NCBI GenBank assembly: GCA_004352715.1
Contig: SCFE01000014.1
Span: 2,577,913-2,641,912 of the forward strand
DNA: 64,000 bases
Reading direction: 5' to 3'
DNA from: Hofstenia miamia
Lineage: Eukaryota; Xenacoelomorpha; Acoela
This document shows, in pieces, positions 32,297 through 47,200 of the stretch (the stretch's first letter is position 1; every line of letters begins with the position of its first letter). The notes beneath the pieces are model-generated. The model saw nothing but the letters and a program-made list of their open reading frames with translations. It was not told where the DNA came from and did not search any database. Made by a program: the position numbers and the translations under genes.

Positions 32297-35200
32297 TGGT
32301 GGTAAAATATAAATTTACAAATCAGCAACAACATCCAAACTTTATTTTACATATATATATATTAATATCTAAATTTACAGTTAGAATAGAGACAAAAGAA
32401 TAATCTGGAGTAATCAAGCTCAGTATATTTTTGTTTAAAGTAGTTTTGAATTATGATTTTTAGTTTCTTTCTAAAGAAAATATACTTTCAAATGGAGATA
32501 AGCCATAAACTTTTTTGAAGGCTTTTAACAATTTAGGTTTCACTTTATTTTAATTAAGCTTGCGCACTTAATTCAGAGATCAGTACTTCCAGAATAAGAA
32601 AATGTGATAAAATCCTACACATTAAAGTCATAGCAGTTATTAAGCAGTTTGCTGTAAATCATTGTATTGTGGCAATATATGGTGGACCATAATCCTACGT
32701 CCTTCATGCGTTCTAATGAATTAGTTAAAATAATCTAAGATAAGCTAAAATAAATAGAGAGTTTGATGACATTTGGCATTTTAATTAGGTTTATTCTGTT
32801 TAATAAAAATTGATTCTGAGTTCTTGGTACATTTGGATTTTATCTGCATATTGAAGTTTGATGTTGATGCTTTTGCGTATTTTTTAATCGTATAGATGTC
32901 GGAATTTAAATGTCCATATAAACGTTCTTTGATTCGTGATCTCTAATGCCTTTTTGTTTCATCAATTTAGAAGCTGTCACAATTATAAACAATTGATGAA
33001 AATAAAGGTTTTGAATTCTATCTTTGTTTGAAATTAAATTGGATGTTTTTTCCGAATTCAAAATCGATATGATTCTTGATTTACTTATTTCTTTGTCTAA
33101 AATATATAACGATTTCCTAAGTCGTTTTCCGTGTTTTAAAATTCCATTGTTCAAGACACCAATTCAAGAACACATGCGTTTTAATTAAAGAATATATGCG
33201 AATGCTAAAATACATTGTTTACTGTATTTTTAGGCTGGGAAATGCTTTCCAAAACTACCTCATGACTCCGTTGTTGCTACAATTTCTGTGTACAATCCAG
33301 ATAAAGTATTTGTAAATTTTTTATATATACTTAAAGCAAAATGTAATCATTAGCAAGACACACCAAAGGAAGTAAAAAAGTTTCGGAATTACTTTCAGCC
33401 AGAGCCGTCTGCAACAACAGTGCATTATGGGAAATGTAATGATCGAGAACTTGAAATTGCAAAAGAGATGGTGCATGGATCTAGTGTGCACGGTTCATCA
33501 AAGGTTGGCCTATAGTATTGTCACATATTTATACATTTGTAATTTTATGAATTGCATTACTAGAGATAAAGAACACTAAAATCTTGTTATTAAAATCCAA
33601 AAACATCACAGCATTAAATAGTTTTTGGAATAGTTAATTAGTTTGTTTTCGGAAAAACGCTTAACACATACTTAGGCTGCGCGCGAACGTACGATAAATT
33701 TAACATAATCGAAATTACTCCAATTCGATTTCTTATTTTATTGGTCTAAAAACAAAAGCTAATAATAATAATCTAATTGTAAAGTATGAATTGTCAAAAT
33801 TTTTAGTAGTTGCAACTATATGCAAATTATCAACCTTTAAGTGTCTATGTACTTCATGAAGGAAACAGTTTTTTCTCATTCTCCTACCCTATTAAAAGAT
33901 TTGGAATTCCTTTTATATGGACACATCTATGGGTTTGCGCCCGCCCATGTAATGATGAAGATCTGTGCTAAAATTTATTCTTGTATCTGAAATACAAATA
34001 TGATTTTTTTCTTTATGACAAATGCTATTTTTGCAAAAATACAATACAACTATTGGTTAGTGTGCTCGGATCATTGTACAAAAGTGTATTGATATCCTTG
34101 AAGTATTGAAAAGATGCACGATTTTTATTGAAAATTCCGATTTTTTTTTAAAGTTTTAAATCCCCACAATTCCTAGTGTTCAGGTCATCAGGATATTTTA
34201 AAGCCCATGTCAGCAACACCTGATTTTCTATAAATATACTACCAAAGTCCCTCCGGGCGCGTCATGCCAAGGTCAGAAGTCGTCGCGCAGTAGGTGTACA
34301 CGAAAGTGTATTTTTACTAGTTTTCTCTTCTTAAATCATATTTCATTTTCAGTGTACTGTACATTGTCTTACATACTTATGGAAAATCACTATGTTTTCA
34401 ATTCATCAAATTTACAATGCGGCCATTTTATTGAGAAGTTGTCATATGATTGTGTTATCAGTAGTTTTCTAGGCGGAAGATAGTGTGAATCCGGCTCCAA
34501 TTACAAATTTTCAGCAATCTTTGCATGAAAAGAATGAAAATATATACCATTCGCATAAAACGGCACCCGTTGGGTATATTCCCAATCAAGAAGATAATCT
34601 TCCGAGTCATGTCAAAGTATATGAAACTACCTTTGGCAAGCTGAATGAAAAAGGTATTCACATTTTTTATATATTGATATCATTAAAGTTTTCTGAATGC
34701 GTTGCTTCTTAGTACTTAGTGAAAGTGCGAATATGTGATTTATATTAATAAGTATAAATCTGTAATGGTAAGGACAACTCTCAAAATGATTCAAGAAAAT
34801 AATGAATTTAGTTAGATATATAAGCAAAAATCCTTCTCAACTTTCCTTTAGCTACACCTAAAAGTCTTTCCACTGCAGAATGTTTAAGAGAATCTAAAAC
34901 AAATGACTTATTTAAATTTATTACTCACGCATTTTCATACTTCGAATATTGGTTCCAAATGAGGCAATTGAAGTATATTGGTGTAATAGTGCATCAAATT
35001 AGCATTAGAGCGTCTAATCAGGTGCACTAAGTCAGAAAATATTGAAAATTTATGTTATTTAAATTCTAATCTATGTTCGCTGCTATTAGGAGATCGTGCT
35101 TCTGAATGCCTAAATCCAAACATTTCACCCGAAGAAATTGAAATGGAAACTGCCAAATTTAAGGAAATGTATGTGAAAAGCCATTCTGATTATGCTCCCG

Positions 35201-38200
35201 GGGAGCAAATAATGCGCGATTATGACTGGTCTCAGTGGGAGAAAGGGAAGCCTTTTGGATATCCAACTCCGAATGATCCGACTGGAAAGCATGTCAAGGA
35301 CAGTTTATACTGGTCTGCACAAAGATTAAGGTTATTTTTATAATAACTGAAGTCGATATTCATTTTCTATTAAAGCTACTTCATGGTCTTCTAAAAAGTA
35401 AGACCAAGATTGTATTGACAGTTACTTGATAGCAATTCATCGCATTTTAATTACCCTCTCCTTATTACAAATTATTCAATTTAATTGACTGTTTCATGTA
35501 TGAATTTAATTTATTTAATAGCATTTGAAATTTCGGTGTGCTTCTAATTTCTATCTATATTATTTAGGCTTTCTAATTTTGCTTACCTTTGCAACCTTTA
35601 TGGGAATCTAATGCAATTGCTAAAACTTTGCTTAATCTTAAAATATTTAAGGTGATAGCTAATTTTCAGCAGAACGGTCGTCTGTTTGCCGCGACTGTCC
35701 TTACTTGTAAAGAAAGGCGCAATTACGTAATATATGCTTCGCAATCGCACCACAACGTGGAGTGTACTGCACATTTCGAATCAATTTTGTCAAGTTCGAG
35801 AACTTTTTCTTGTGATTATTTTACAAGAGAAGGACAATAAATTCCTTCTACTACGATTGATAAATAGTTCTCAATTTATCTTTTCCTGCTTCTCTGCTCA
35901 AAACACGGATTGAATTGCAATTGAACTTCTTACGAAGTTCCGCGTTTGAGAGCGGACTACTCATATCATATCTAATTACTTGTACTAAGCAACTGTTATA
36001 TTAGTACGCGTTTTGTTGATGGCATTTTTTTTTAATTTTGCTTCACGTACTTGTGGAACTGGGAGAACAAAGACGTGAGTCATTTGGTGAAGCTCTTTGT
36101 AAATTTTGGAAAAAAGAAATTTATTTATTTTGCAAATATTCAATATATGCTCTTGAAAATTTCCCCTTAAAAACAGCGTTGACCATTTAAATGAAATCGT
36201 TTTAACCAGTTTTAAGCGTCGTTTATATCAGCCGTTTGTTTAAATTCAGCAGTCAATTTAACAATCTCGTTTAAAGGTTTGTATATTTTGCTGATTATAT
36301 TTAAACAGTAAGTTGAAGGTAGCTATAATGTAGTAAACAAAGAACAAATTGCATATTGAAACTTCACCGAGTGCTTTTAATAGATTATTATATGATTAAC
36401 AATTTGAAAAATGTAAAAACTTATTATTGTGAATTATGTCAATCAGGACAAATCAAATGCTAGTGTCACAGCATATGTTGCAAAAACATAAATGGATACT
36501 CCTACAGTAGTAATTCAAACCAATCTCTTAAATGCACAGATCTTGAAGATATATCAAGCTAACACCAATGCTTGGGTGTCATGTAGTATAGAAAACTGGC
36601 CTCAACTGAACAATTATCTAGAAGAAATCTTGCTAAAAGGAAACGGCTTTTGAATTATTTCTTGAAAGTCTCAATTTCCACAGTTCAGAATAGTTGCACG
36701 CAGTGTCGGATTTAAGAGAGGGGACTATGGGGGCTGCAGTCTCTCCCCATGATAAGGCAAATCCAGTGTAGCCATTGCGTTAATTTGTGCAACCTTAGTA
36801 AAAAAAAGTTAGAAAATGCCAAATTAATTACAAAATTCTGCATTTCATTTGCAAATCGATCCAAAATTTTGGCAAATATTTGCAAAATATTTGGCAAATT
36901 TTTCAAATAACTTGAAAATTTTCCTAAAATTTAACAAACCTTGTTAATATTTGACAAATATTTGTCAAACTTTCGTTTTTTTGCGGAAAAAAACGTCTTC
37001 CACAGTGGTCTTCCCTTTCCTTGTTCCACTCTATGGAACGTTTCCAGAAGCGTGCCTTCAAATGGATCTCTCCCTTACCATGCAAAGACGACCTTCTCCA
37101 TTCTCCACTCTCCCGCTCTCACTCTACTTCCACGCCTGTGATCTCCTCCTGTTCAATCGCCTGCAACTCGCAAATTGGATCTTGATCCTTTTGATTTCAT
37201 TAAGTTCTCTAATTCCCGCTCCACTCGCTCTGATGATGTTGTCAGTTTCTCCATTCGTCGTCGCAAGAAACATCGCACCCTTCATTCGTTTTTCAATCGT
37301 GCTTGTACAGCTGCTAATTACATCTTGACTCTCAACCCTCCAACAGAGATTGATTTTTTCCCCGTCACCGAGCTTCAAGAAATCTTTGATTTCTTTCCTC
37401 TTTGCTGAGCCCTTCTCCAACTTCGCCTACTCTTCCATTTGTTATCATTTCATCCCCTGTGACTGTCCTAGCTGCCCTAAAACTTGACTTGTTTTATTTA
37501 TAGAATAATTTGAAATTGTAATTTCCAAATGTTGCAGAAAAAATTAATGCTAAAGATTGATCAACCACCAATGCTAACTGTTATAAATCATTGCTTAAGG
37601 CTGCAATCTTATCTAGTAGAAACAGGATTTCTGAAATCAACTTTTTGTGTTGTAACCTAAGCAGACAATAGATTATTTGATTTGAAACTTACTTACTGTT
37701 TGCTTAATTTTTATAGTTTGAATCAATGCCTACTTTAATCACGGCCTGGCGATTTACTGTACAAAAACAGAAAAGTAACAAACACACTCTTTCAAGTACG
37801 GAATTGGTAGTGGTGTAGTCCTATTTTGTAAACAATGGGGCCTTATTAAACCAAAAATTTTAGGACCTCATACCCGTCATAAAATGCTTACACACACTCT
37901 TCTATTCGGTTTGCAACAAGGAAACACTAAAACAAAAAAACTAAATTAACAATTCAAGTATAATTAATTGAGATCTCTAGTAACTTCAGCTTGACAAGTG
38001 TGCTTTGACTATCATCAGCTGAATGGTGTCTAAGCAACCGAACCCTCTACAAACCCAACCAACTGCATTTTCCTTACTAAGGCAATACAGTAGACGCTTT
38101 ATAATACAGTACGCTTTATAAATCCATTGATAACAAATCATTCCCTAATACATTCAAGTTTGTCTGGAACTAATTTCTACATTGAAAACCCATCTGTTAA

Positions 38201-41200
38201 TAAATCCAACACCACAATTAATAAATCCAATTTTTCTAAGAAGAGAATCACTGACTGATTGTAACTGCAATATCATAGATTGATGATACTGAGGTTGAAA
38301 TTTTGCTCAAGTGGTTACTAAATGCATAAATCCGTTAAAGGCCATATACATGCTTCAGTAAGCATGGAATAGGTTTCTTGGGACAACATCAAAAACGGTT
38401 AAATTAAAGCCTGATTTACTGCTGTTGGGGCGGAACTGGTTAATGAAGAACCGAATTTACCATCACTCTTGCTGGATTGACTAACAGTAATTTTGATAGA
38501 GGGCTATTCATTGGTGATGTTATAGTTTCGGAGGTGAAGGAAGAAGACATGCTGAATTATGAGCTGGTCCACGACATTGTGGATGGCGAGAGAAATGAAA
38601 TCGAACTTGATGAAGATAGTGATGTAAAATAGTTAGTAATTACTTCTGAGCCTCCAAAAGCTGCGGAAATGCTACATTGTCGTGCTGGATAGGAATATGA
38701 TCGCAATAGTCTTGGATACAGCAAAATGGACGCCTTTTTACTTTCAAGGAGAATATCAGCTCTGAATTACGGGAAAAGTGCCCTCCAAAGCAAGCAATTC
38801 ATGATAAATTGATCAGCTTCCAAAAAGAAAACATTTGTTAAACACATCTCTAAATTGCTTAGCAATAGGTATACTTTTTAGTCTTTGTCATTTTTCTCTC
38901 AGTTATTAATCCTTTGGATAGCACTAGAAAAGCGACGATAGATCAGAATGACCATTAAGCATTTTTTCTTTGCTCATTATTCATTCAGCAAAACAACTAG
39001 CAGGTACATATACTTCCAATTATTTTGATAATCTTATTAAATTTGCTATTTGTAGAAATTTGGTTTCTATTCTATAATTTTCGCATTTGAAACATGTAAA
39101 TTTATTCTCAAGGAGTAATCGCTGCTCTAGTGTTTGCAAGCCTACAAAAATGAGTGAAAAGAGCCAAATAGTCACTCTATATTATTAATAGTGGCTATTT
39201 ACCAAGTCTGGATCGCCCAAACAACTTTAGTTAACTAGATATCAAGATCCTTAGATATGTTTTGTAATTTTCTTCTAAATTTGTCATTGGAGGTAGACCG
39301 TGTAAATCTTATCACAGAATGATTTGAGGTGAAACGTTGCATTGATTAAATTCATATCGTGATTTGCGAGTTCCAGACTGTGGTTTATTTGACCACTTGA
39401 TAGATCAGTTCGCAAATGGGTAGCAAACAAATTTCCTGAGAGGGTAGTGGATTGCTAAAAAAATGAAATAAAAAAGTCTGAATTTTTAAATAAGATAAGC
39501 CCCCATAGGACCCCACAGTTAGCTTCAAAGATGTAACAATGAGGTCCTGGCCCCCATGGGCCCCCGCCCCACTACACCTTTGGGAATTGGTGTAGAATTT
39601 TGTCCAAATATGCAATCACAAAGAATACTAAACATTCCCTACAAATTTGTGGAGCTTCAACTATTGTATTTGCATGACAACAAAAACGGTTCATCAAACA
39701 ATTAAAGGATTTCACAAGCAAAGAAGTAAATTAAATTTCTAGAAATATTTCATGACAAAGTAGAATGGTAAGATCTACATTTCCGCTTGTGCAGATCTAT
39801 ATTCGTTGATTTTTATGCCGCCAAATCATAAAATTTGATATGCAGATAAATGATTGTTTATTGTTAATGGCCTCATTATATTTGATCATGTTTTTTGCAA
39901 TTTTCAAAAAATCAAAGCGCTTCAAAAAATACATACATGTGAAAAATAGCTAGTTCTTTGATTTGGTTACTTAAATTGATTTGTTTGCATCAAATCTGGT
40001 CTGCGGCGAAGTGTGTTTGTGGCCTCATTTTTGTTAATTTTACTGAAAATCGCCAGGCCGTGATTAAAGTAGACCTTGTTTGAATGCAGTTTGTTTATTC
40101 AAATTGGTTTAAGCTATTGTTTAATTATAATTTCATAGTTTAATTTAGTTTAAAAAGTTTAAATGTCATTTAAATTGTCAACACTGCTTAAAAGACTTAC
40201 CCATGACTCCCTATATTTGCACCTCTGGTTGTCCCATTCTTTAAAAAAATCTCCGTTGGCATTGCTAACTCACATTAAGAGCTACAATGTACATCAATCG
40301 TAGTTCACAAATATAAACTGTTCAAATATTAGATGAGTAAGAACCAATAAATATTACCAAATACATTGATATGCATGACTCGGATGTTATGAAGTTGTGC
40401 AAAATCAATAGAAGTTTTAGCCCCACATTTATTTGTTGTAAAGCTGTTTTATGGGGACAGTTGCGCCTAATTAATGCAATTCGATACTGTATTACTTAAT
40501 CAACTTTGAGATTATTAAAAGCGTGTTTTACATAAAAATAAAGATAAAGTAGTAGGGTAAAACGCCTAATTCAGGTTTCTGGGATAATATTAGCACACAA
40601 ATATAAGATCATTTCATAAGTTCTGTCAGAACTTTGAAAATAGAAATCAAGTGACCAACTGTTGCATTTAATTAAAGATTCAATCAACAATTTATTTTCC
40701 TTAGGTACCTATCACTTCATTTCATCTATTAACAATCTCGTTAATTCCATTGTTATAAAATTATTTTGGTTTTGATTCGATGAACTCACAAATAACATTT
40801 TTAAGCTCCTTCTTCGTTGCAAGTTTTGTTTCTCCAAATGATTTTGTAAGCTACGAAGAATCGACATCAGAAAAGTGAGATTGGTGTAGACTTTGTTTCC
40901 TTCTTTGATTTTTGCAATGTGATTTTTTCTGTGTAGATTAGTGCATTGTCCTGATTAAGCTTCCTACTATTCATGAAGCACCTATTTCCCAAGTTTAGCA
41001 AATTTTCCTGTCGAAGATGACGATAAACAATTGAATGGTTTTAACTAAGCTTTCTTTTCCTATTTCTTTATAGATACATTAGGATTTTCTGGAAAGGCTT
41101 GCAATTTTAAAACATGTAAAATTCGGATAGAACTTATAGAATGACCTGATAGATATAAACCATGTAATAAGTTTGTGTCTAGTTTTAATGCTTATTTTTA

Positions 41201-44200
41201 GTGATCGTGGTGCTGTTATATGCAACAAAGGCGTCGCTGACTTTCGCAATAGATTTGATCATAAATTGGGTGAAGTCAATGATCCGTAAGTATTAAAAAA
41301 TTACCTACTGCATTTTTAAAACTAAATCGCTTAGCATTAAGGAAAGCATGCGGGTTTCAGAAGATCACGCTTTTGGAATCATTGTGCCGCCGGATGAATA
41401 TGGCGCTGCTGACCTCGTACATAATCGCTTTCCAAAGGAGTATCTTCGCGGTAAGGATAAACTAAGAGCACTCGCTGCAGCAGTTCGCCAAAATCTCAAA
41501 AACGCTAACTACAATCAGTTCGATAATCTTGCAGCTGCTTTTAACCATTATGACAAAGTATGTTTAAGGAAATGATACATTTTCATCATTATTCTACATT
41601 TCATAATACATAGTGCTCTTAAATCTAAAATTTAATGTTTTCGAATAGCATATTTTTCAAAAATCTCTTTCAAAAATAAAACATTAATTGTTCGTTACAA
41701 AATTATATTCTTTAACCATAGATTACTCGATTGCTCATTGTAAAATAATTTCCTTCCCATTCCCATTACATTCCCATGATAAAAAGGTGGGTTTCCCATA
41801 GAAACCCATATTTTCCCATGATTTAGATATTTGTAGCGAACATTCTTAGAAAATCAATCCCATATCATGTTTTAATGTATATTCTAAAGTTAGGATTTTC
41901 AGAAAACTGCAGCATTCTATTTTGTTCTACAAATGCTTGTTTTGATTACTTTTTTGCTGAATGGCATGCATTTCTCATAAATAAATAGATTTTTCAAAAT
42001 ACAAATTCTTTTTTTTATTTACAATTAGGAAAGCACTCGGAGAGCGCAGACCTCCGCCACGCAGCTTGTGTCCCCCAGATCAGCACCAAAATTTAATGGA
42101 TTCCTCTTTGGGCGGAGACGCACCTCTGGTGAAAATTGAGGTCAATCCATCTATTACTTTTTCCGTAAAGTTGCTAACAGACAAACAAACCAATCCTACC
42201 AAAAACATAACCTCCTTCGCGGAGGTAATAACGATGTAGCTTTATATATAAAGTACAATACGATCTGCAAAAATTTTGGAATGTCCAACATTACATTTCG
42301 CAACTTCTATTGAACAGCTCTTTCATTTTACAGGAGAGAACTACACCATATACATGTACTACACAGTGTGATGATTTGATCCAGTTTTGCGCTAAAGTTT
42401 TTCCCGATTATATGTACCTTGTTGCAAAAAGTGGGACTCCGGAAAATTAAATTTACAGACAAAGGGATGAATATATTTACAAACAAAAAAGTGGGAGTAA
42501 TAACAAAATATATTGACTATCAACACAAGGTTTAAATTTTGGATAAACGCAGAGAAATACAGGTCATCAAATTTCTAAGTTTGACCGCAAAATTTCATGT
42601 TGTGATTCTTGCATTTTTTCGATTAATGTTGCCTTCGAAAGATGATTTTCTTTTCCATGAAGTTCTTGAGGATAGTCTGAAGAATTTGGTGCCACTGCAG
42701 AATTTAAATTTAGTTTTTAGACGTGAAATTTTTTCTTTCACGAGAGGTGTGAGGGGTTGCGTCATCTTGCTTCAATATCCAACCATTTGGATGTAATGCA
42801 TATGAAAAACAAACTCTAACGCAAGTTTGTAATATTTTTTACTGTTAATCGGGAATAGCTTTCAAATAGAATCCCGAATATGACTTTGCGCCCCAAACCA
42901 TAAATTTTCGACAGCATTTTGGCCACTTTTTCATAGGCCTTTCCTGCTGACTACCTTGACTTTGTTTCGATGTAGCTGAAAAATACACTCATCTGGGAGA
43001 CAACGTTTAGAAAACTGTAGATTCGCCAGGTTTTTTCCTTATAACTCTGTGATGTTCGGTACAATCTTCGGCAATTTCTTCTTTATACTCAATCTAGCCA
43101 ATGACCGATGGTGAACAGAATTCCAGACCTTTCTGTAAACTTTTGAGCTGTCTAGTTATAGTAAATCGGATTTTTCAAAGCTAAGTTTGTAAATCTGTGC
43201 TATTAATGTCCCGAAATTTTCACAGGACGTCCACTTCCATCGTTGTTTATGCTGTTATATGCTCTACAAATCCTTCTATGATCATTTTCCTATCAGAGAA
43301 ACACAACAAAAGAAATCGACGAAAATCAAAACTTTCCAATATTCCTATTTTTTGCGACAAGGTTTATAGCTCATTTCCCATAAAAATAATATTATTGTAA
43401 ATTTCTTCAAAAATTGTTTCAAGCGCACATAACTCACAAATTAATAAGGATATCTAAAATGTAAAACTACCACTGTATAGATAGTTTTACATTTTACTCG
43501 CACCCGATCGCAAAATTTTATAGACCTAACACGCTTCAACATCTGGCCTCCGTATTTTAAGGTACTTCAAATACACGAATGAATTTTATGAAAAATTTTC
43601 ACCCTAGCAGATAAGCACACTTATCTATAGATGGCAAAATAGGTTGTTTGTAGTAAATTCTGCATTTTCATTAATTTTGTTGGTTTTAATTTTTACAGTA
43701 ATCGCAAGAAGATTCTCCCGGTTAAAAATATTTTTTTGGAAGAAAAAAATTTGTCCAATGATTTGATTGGGTATATCCAACTCAATTATTTACCCAGCCT
43801 TGAACGGTGTGCCTATGCGAGGGCTTCGGCACTTTATTTACAGTAAACAAAACCAAATATTAGAATTTAGATGTTGCTACTATGCACCTTAGACATCTCT
43901 ATTGTTGGAACATTATGCATGGGAATAATTTGAAAGTCTTTTCAAAAATCGGGTTTTCAATACAAAAAGTTAATACTTTCTTGTTATGCAGGCACAGGAG
44001 AAATGCTCAGCATTACATGGGAGTAAACTAAGCCATGGAATAAATCGTTCCATGTCATTTGTATTGTATCGAAATCCTTGTCGCAATGGATGATTGAAAT
44101 GAAATATTGGAATACCCCACAGCTTCATATCAGAGATAGAATCTGGCTAATTTATTTAGCTTTAATTGGGACCTATATAATTTTTCAAAAAATATATTTT

Positions 44201-47200
44201 TGAAATTTGAATTAGAACAAACGAGACGTTTTGGAGTTCTTTAGTTCTTACCATTAGCTAGGAATTTTGCGAGATTAATGAGCAACAATTGAAAAAATCA
44301 GATCACTGATAATGTCGGGCTCGACCGGATCGGAAACAATTGGCTCGATCTCATCTCTATATCAGATTTCCAGTGACACATTTTTTAATTAGGAATTGTG
44401 TTGCAATTTTGTTCCGTAACCATAACAGTTATCCACTGAGTAATATCTCTTAAAAGGTCCGTTGTTAACCACTTAATTTAATGAAAACTAGGGTGTCTTC
44501 TGCTATGTATTTCTACTATTCTTATATTCTATTTATTTCTACCAATTTTTTTGCTATAATCATACGAGTGTTATATATATATGTATATATATATATACAG
44601 GGTGTTTCAAATGTCCCTTTTCATTTTGAGACTAATAGGTATTTTTGCAATTATTTTTGTTCTTAATACTAGTAATCAACAACACAAATCAATACATTTC
44701 AATGTGAACTCCTAGCACGTCCCAACACAGCCGCCATCGTTTTTCCGTTGACCGCAAGAGATCATTCAACATAGCAGGTGTAATTTCCTCCACTGCGGCT
44801 GTAATCCGTTGTTTGAGCTGTTGAAGGGTGTTTATCTTCACCTGATACACTTTTGCTTTGATAAATCTCCAAGCGAAAAAATCTTAAGGGGTCAAGTCGG
44901 GTGAGCGTGGAGCCCACATTCTTGGTGAACCACGACCAATTAATCTCCCAGGGAATGCTTGATTCAGGTATGTCCTGACAATTAGAGCAAAATGGGGTGG
45001 TTCCCCATCTTGCTGGAAGATAATTGTGTTCATAATCCTGTCGCTTATCAATTGTGGTTCTAAAAATTGCTGCAACATATCGAGGTAAGCGTTCCCGGTG
45101 ATGGTCTTCTCTGTAAACATGAAGGGCCCATAAACTTTGGATATTGTCATTCCCAGCCAAACATTCACTTTAGCTGTGTCCCGCTGCTACTCCAGCAGTT
45201 TATTTGGTTGCTCGCTTTCCCAAATCCTACAATTGTGTCCGTTTACGTGACCACAGATGTGAAATGTAACTTCATCACTAAACATAAAATGTTCCATCAA
45301 ATTGTCATTTATGACATCCTCTAGAAGATCAGTATACATAGCCTTCCTGGCTGCTTTATCCTCTTCATAATGTTTTTGTACAATTTGAATTCGATGTGCG
45401 CGCCTCTTCAATTTAAATCGCAAAGCTTGCCAAACAGTGCTTCGAGAATGACCAAGCTCCCAACTCAGGCTCCTGGTAGATGCGGTAGGGCTACGAGTTG
45501 TGGCGTCGTCCACGCTTTGCACAGTGTCTGCTGATGAGGAAGCCCTTCCTGAACGTTGCTCATCTGCTATACTACCAGTTCGCTTGAATTTATTCTCCAC
45601 ATCCTTGACGGTTCTTCTGCTCGGACCATCTTTATGGGAGTTTCGGAAGGAGTATTCCTGTATTCGGTCATATGTTAATCATATATATATATATATATAN
45701 NNNNNNNNNNNNNNNNNNNNNNNNNNNNNNNNNNNNNNNNNNNNNNNNNNNNNNNNNNNNNNNNNNNNNNNNNNNNNNNNNNNNNNNNNNNNNNNNNNNN
45801 NNNNNNNNNNNNNNNNNNNNNNNNNNNNNNNNNNNNNNNNNNNNNNNNNNNNNNNNNNNNNNNNNNNNNNNNNNNNNNNNNNNNNNNNNNNNNNNNNNNN
45901 NNNNNNNNNNNNNNNNNNNNNNNNNNNNNNNNNNNNNNNNNNNNNNNNNNNNNNNNNNNNNNNNNNNNNNNNNNNNNNNNNNNNNNNNNNNNNNNNNNNN
46001 NNNNNNNNNNNNNNNNNNNNNNNNNNNNNNNNNNNNNNNNNNNGGACTAGAGCACCCCGCCCCCCCCCTCAAGAATTGTCCCATGGGTACTTATTTTTGC
46101 TTCAAATGACATACCCTAATAAAATATTTCAATTATGAAAATAATTTGAAATCTTATTTATTTGAGACATGAGTGCGCCACCATTGGCTTCCTCTATTTC
46201 TTGTGTTCGGTTGTTATGCTACATATTAATAGATAGAAAACAATCATTTTACTCTATTAATGATGGTTCTAAGTTGACCCAGTTTTTAATAAATTGCAAA
46301 GTAGTGTTAAGTAAGCCCTATTTACTTAAACTTATGTTTAGATGTTGGAAATAAAAAGTATTTGTCGATGTTCTAGCTGTGTACTGTATAATGTTCAATG
46401 TTCCCCTATGATAACATTGGTAATTTAAATGAAAAAAATATTTTGTGCAACTAAACTTGATTATATATAGTTGTTTAATACAATAACATTCTTTGAAGAA
46501 AGTCTAAGAATATTAGCTAAATTGATAAACAGAAGCTAACTGTTATAATGCTGCTATACGTTCTTGCATTTGATGTCCCAATTATTGTTTCGGAGAACCT
46601 CATTTCAGCATTTCCAATAATATTATTGTTCCTTAGCCTCTATGTGAAATGCATAAGAGACGTTGAAATTACTTCCAGTAAGATATATATTATTTTATGA
46701 ATTTATTCATAGTTTATCTTCTCTAGTTATAGCAAATGATTTCGCAGGTGTACACTAATGTTGTATTATAACGCAATTGTTATGTGCAGAGTTACTCCAG
46801 CAAACTTAGCTACCTAATTTTTTTATACACCAGTTAATTTTAATTTTTCTTCTGTTTCTTTTCATATATTACTATTCCGTTTTTTTGTTTTTTAATCCTC
46901 AACCCGTCATGAGCAAGCAAGTAAAACGCGAGGAGGCTCCGATGTTACGAAATGTTAAACAAAAACGAAATCTGAAATATGGAATGTGTATCGAGAACAT
47001 ATTTATTATGCAACTTATTATTCAAAACCTGAACTTCACCAGATATCTAAAAATGTCAGATTTTTTCTAAAATGAATTTTTTCAGACCCCCTTTGACACA
47101 GGCCCTGATCAAAAAAATTATTACACTTTAACTTTGTTTTGTTCCCAGATATTTTTTGGGAAAAGCTAGAAAACATCAGCTAAAAAAATTTCAAGCAAAG

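Larger units (their letters stand above)
44596..45665 (-). mobile_element. Mariner-like (DD41D-type) element, minus strand
   Basis: The 3' end CAGGGTGTTTCAAATGTCCC abuts TATATA, the expected TA target. Minus-strand transposase pieces: KFKRTGSIADEQRSGRASS (HTH linker) at 45600, FMFSDEVTFHICGHVNGHN with the first Asp, NVWLGMTISKVYGPFMF, FQQDGEPPHF (second Asp), RSPDLTP-stop-DFF (third Asp). The spacing from second to third Asp is 41 residues. The 5' end is lost at the N gap starting 45700. Related to, but distinct from, the element at 15935-19911. Confidence 0.88.

Noticed and set aside
32906-33154. 82-codon minus frame in EFHB intron 1 with a KRLRKS...LDKEI pattern recalling a PLE N-terminus
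   Set aside because: Similarity is limited to a few basic and acidic residues; no RT motif nearby, so not called.
35589-35840. 83-codon frame just after EFHB exon 5
   Set aside because: It has protein-like composition, but EFHB exon 5 joins exon 6 in phase without it and no family is recognisable.
24500-43815. Shared 15-mer AACGGTGTGCCTATG at 24505 and 43804
   Set aside because: The flanks do not match, and one short shared word in 64 kb of transposon-rich DNA is not evidence of a repeat family.
45500-46138. Long open frames spanning N runs (also at 56769-57499 and 58499-59009)
   Set aside because: They are open only because unknown bases cannot give stop codons; there is no coding evidence for them.
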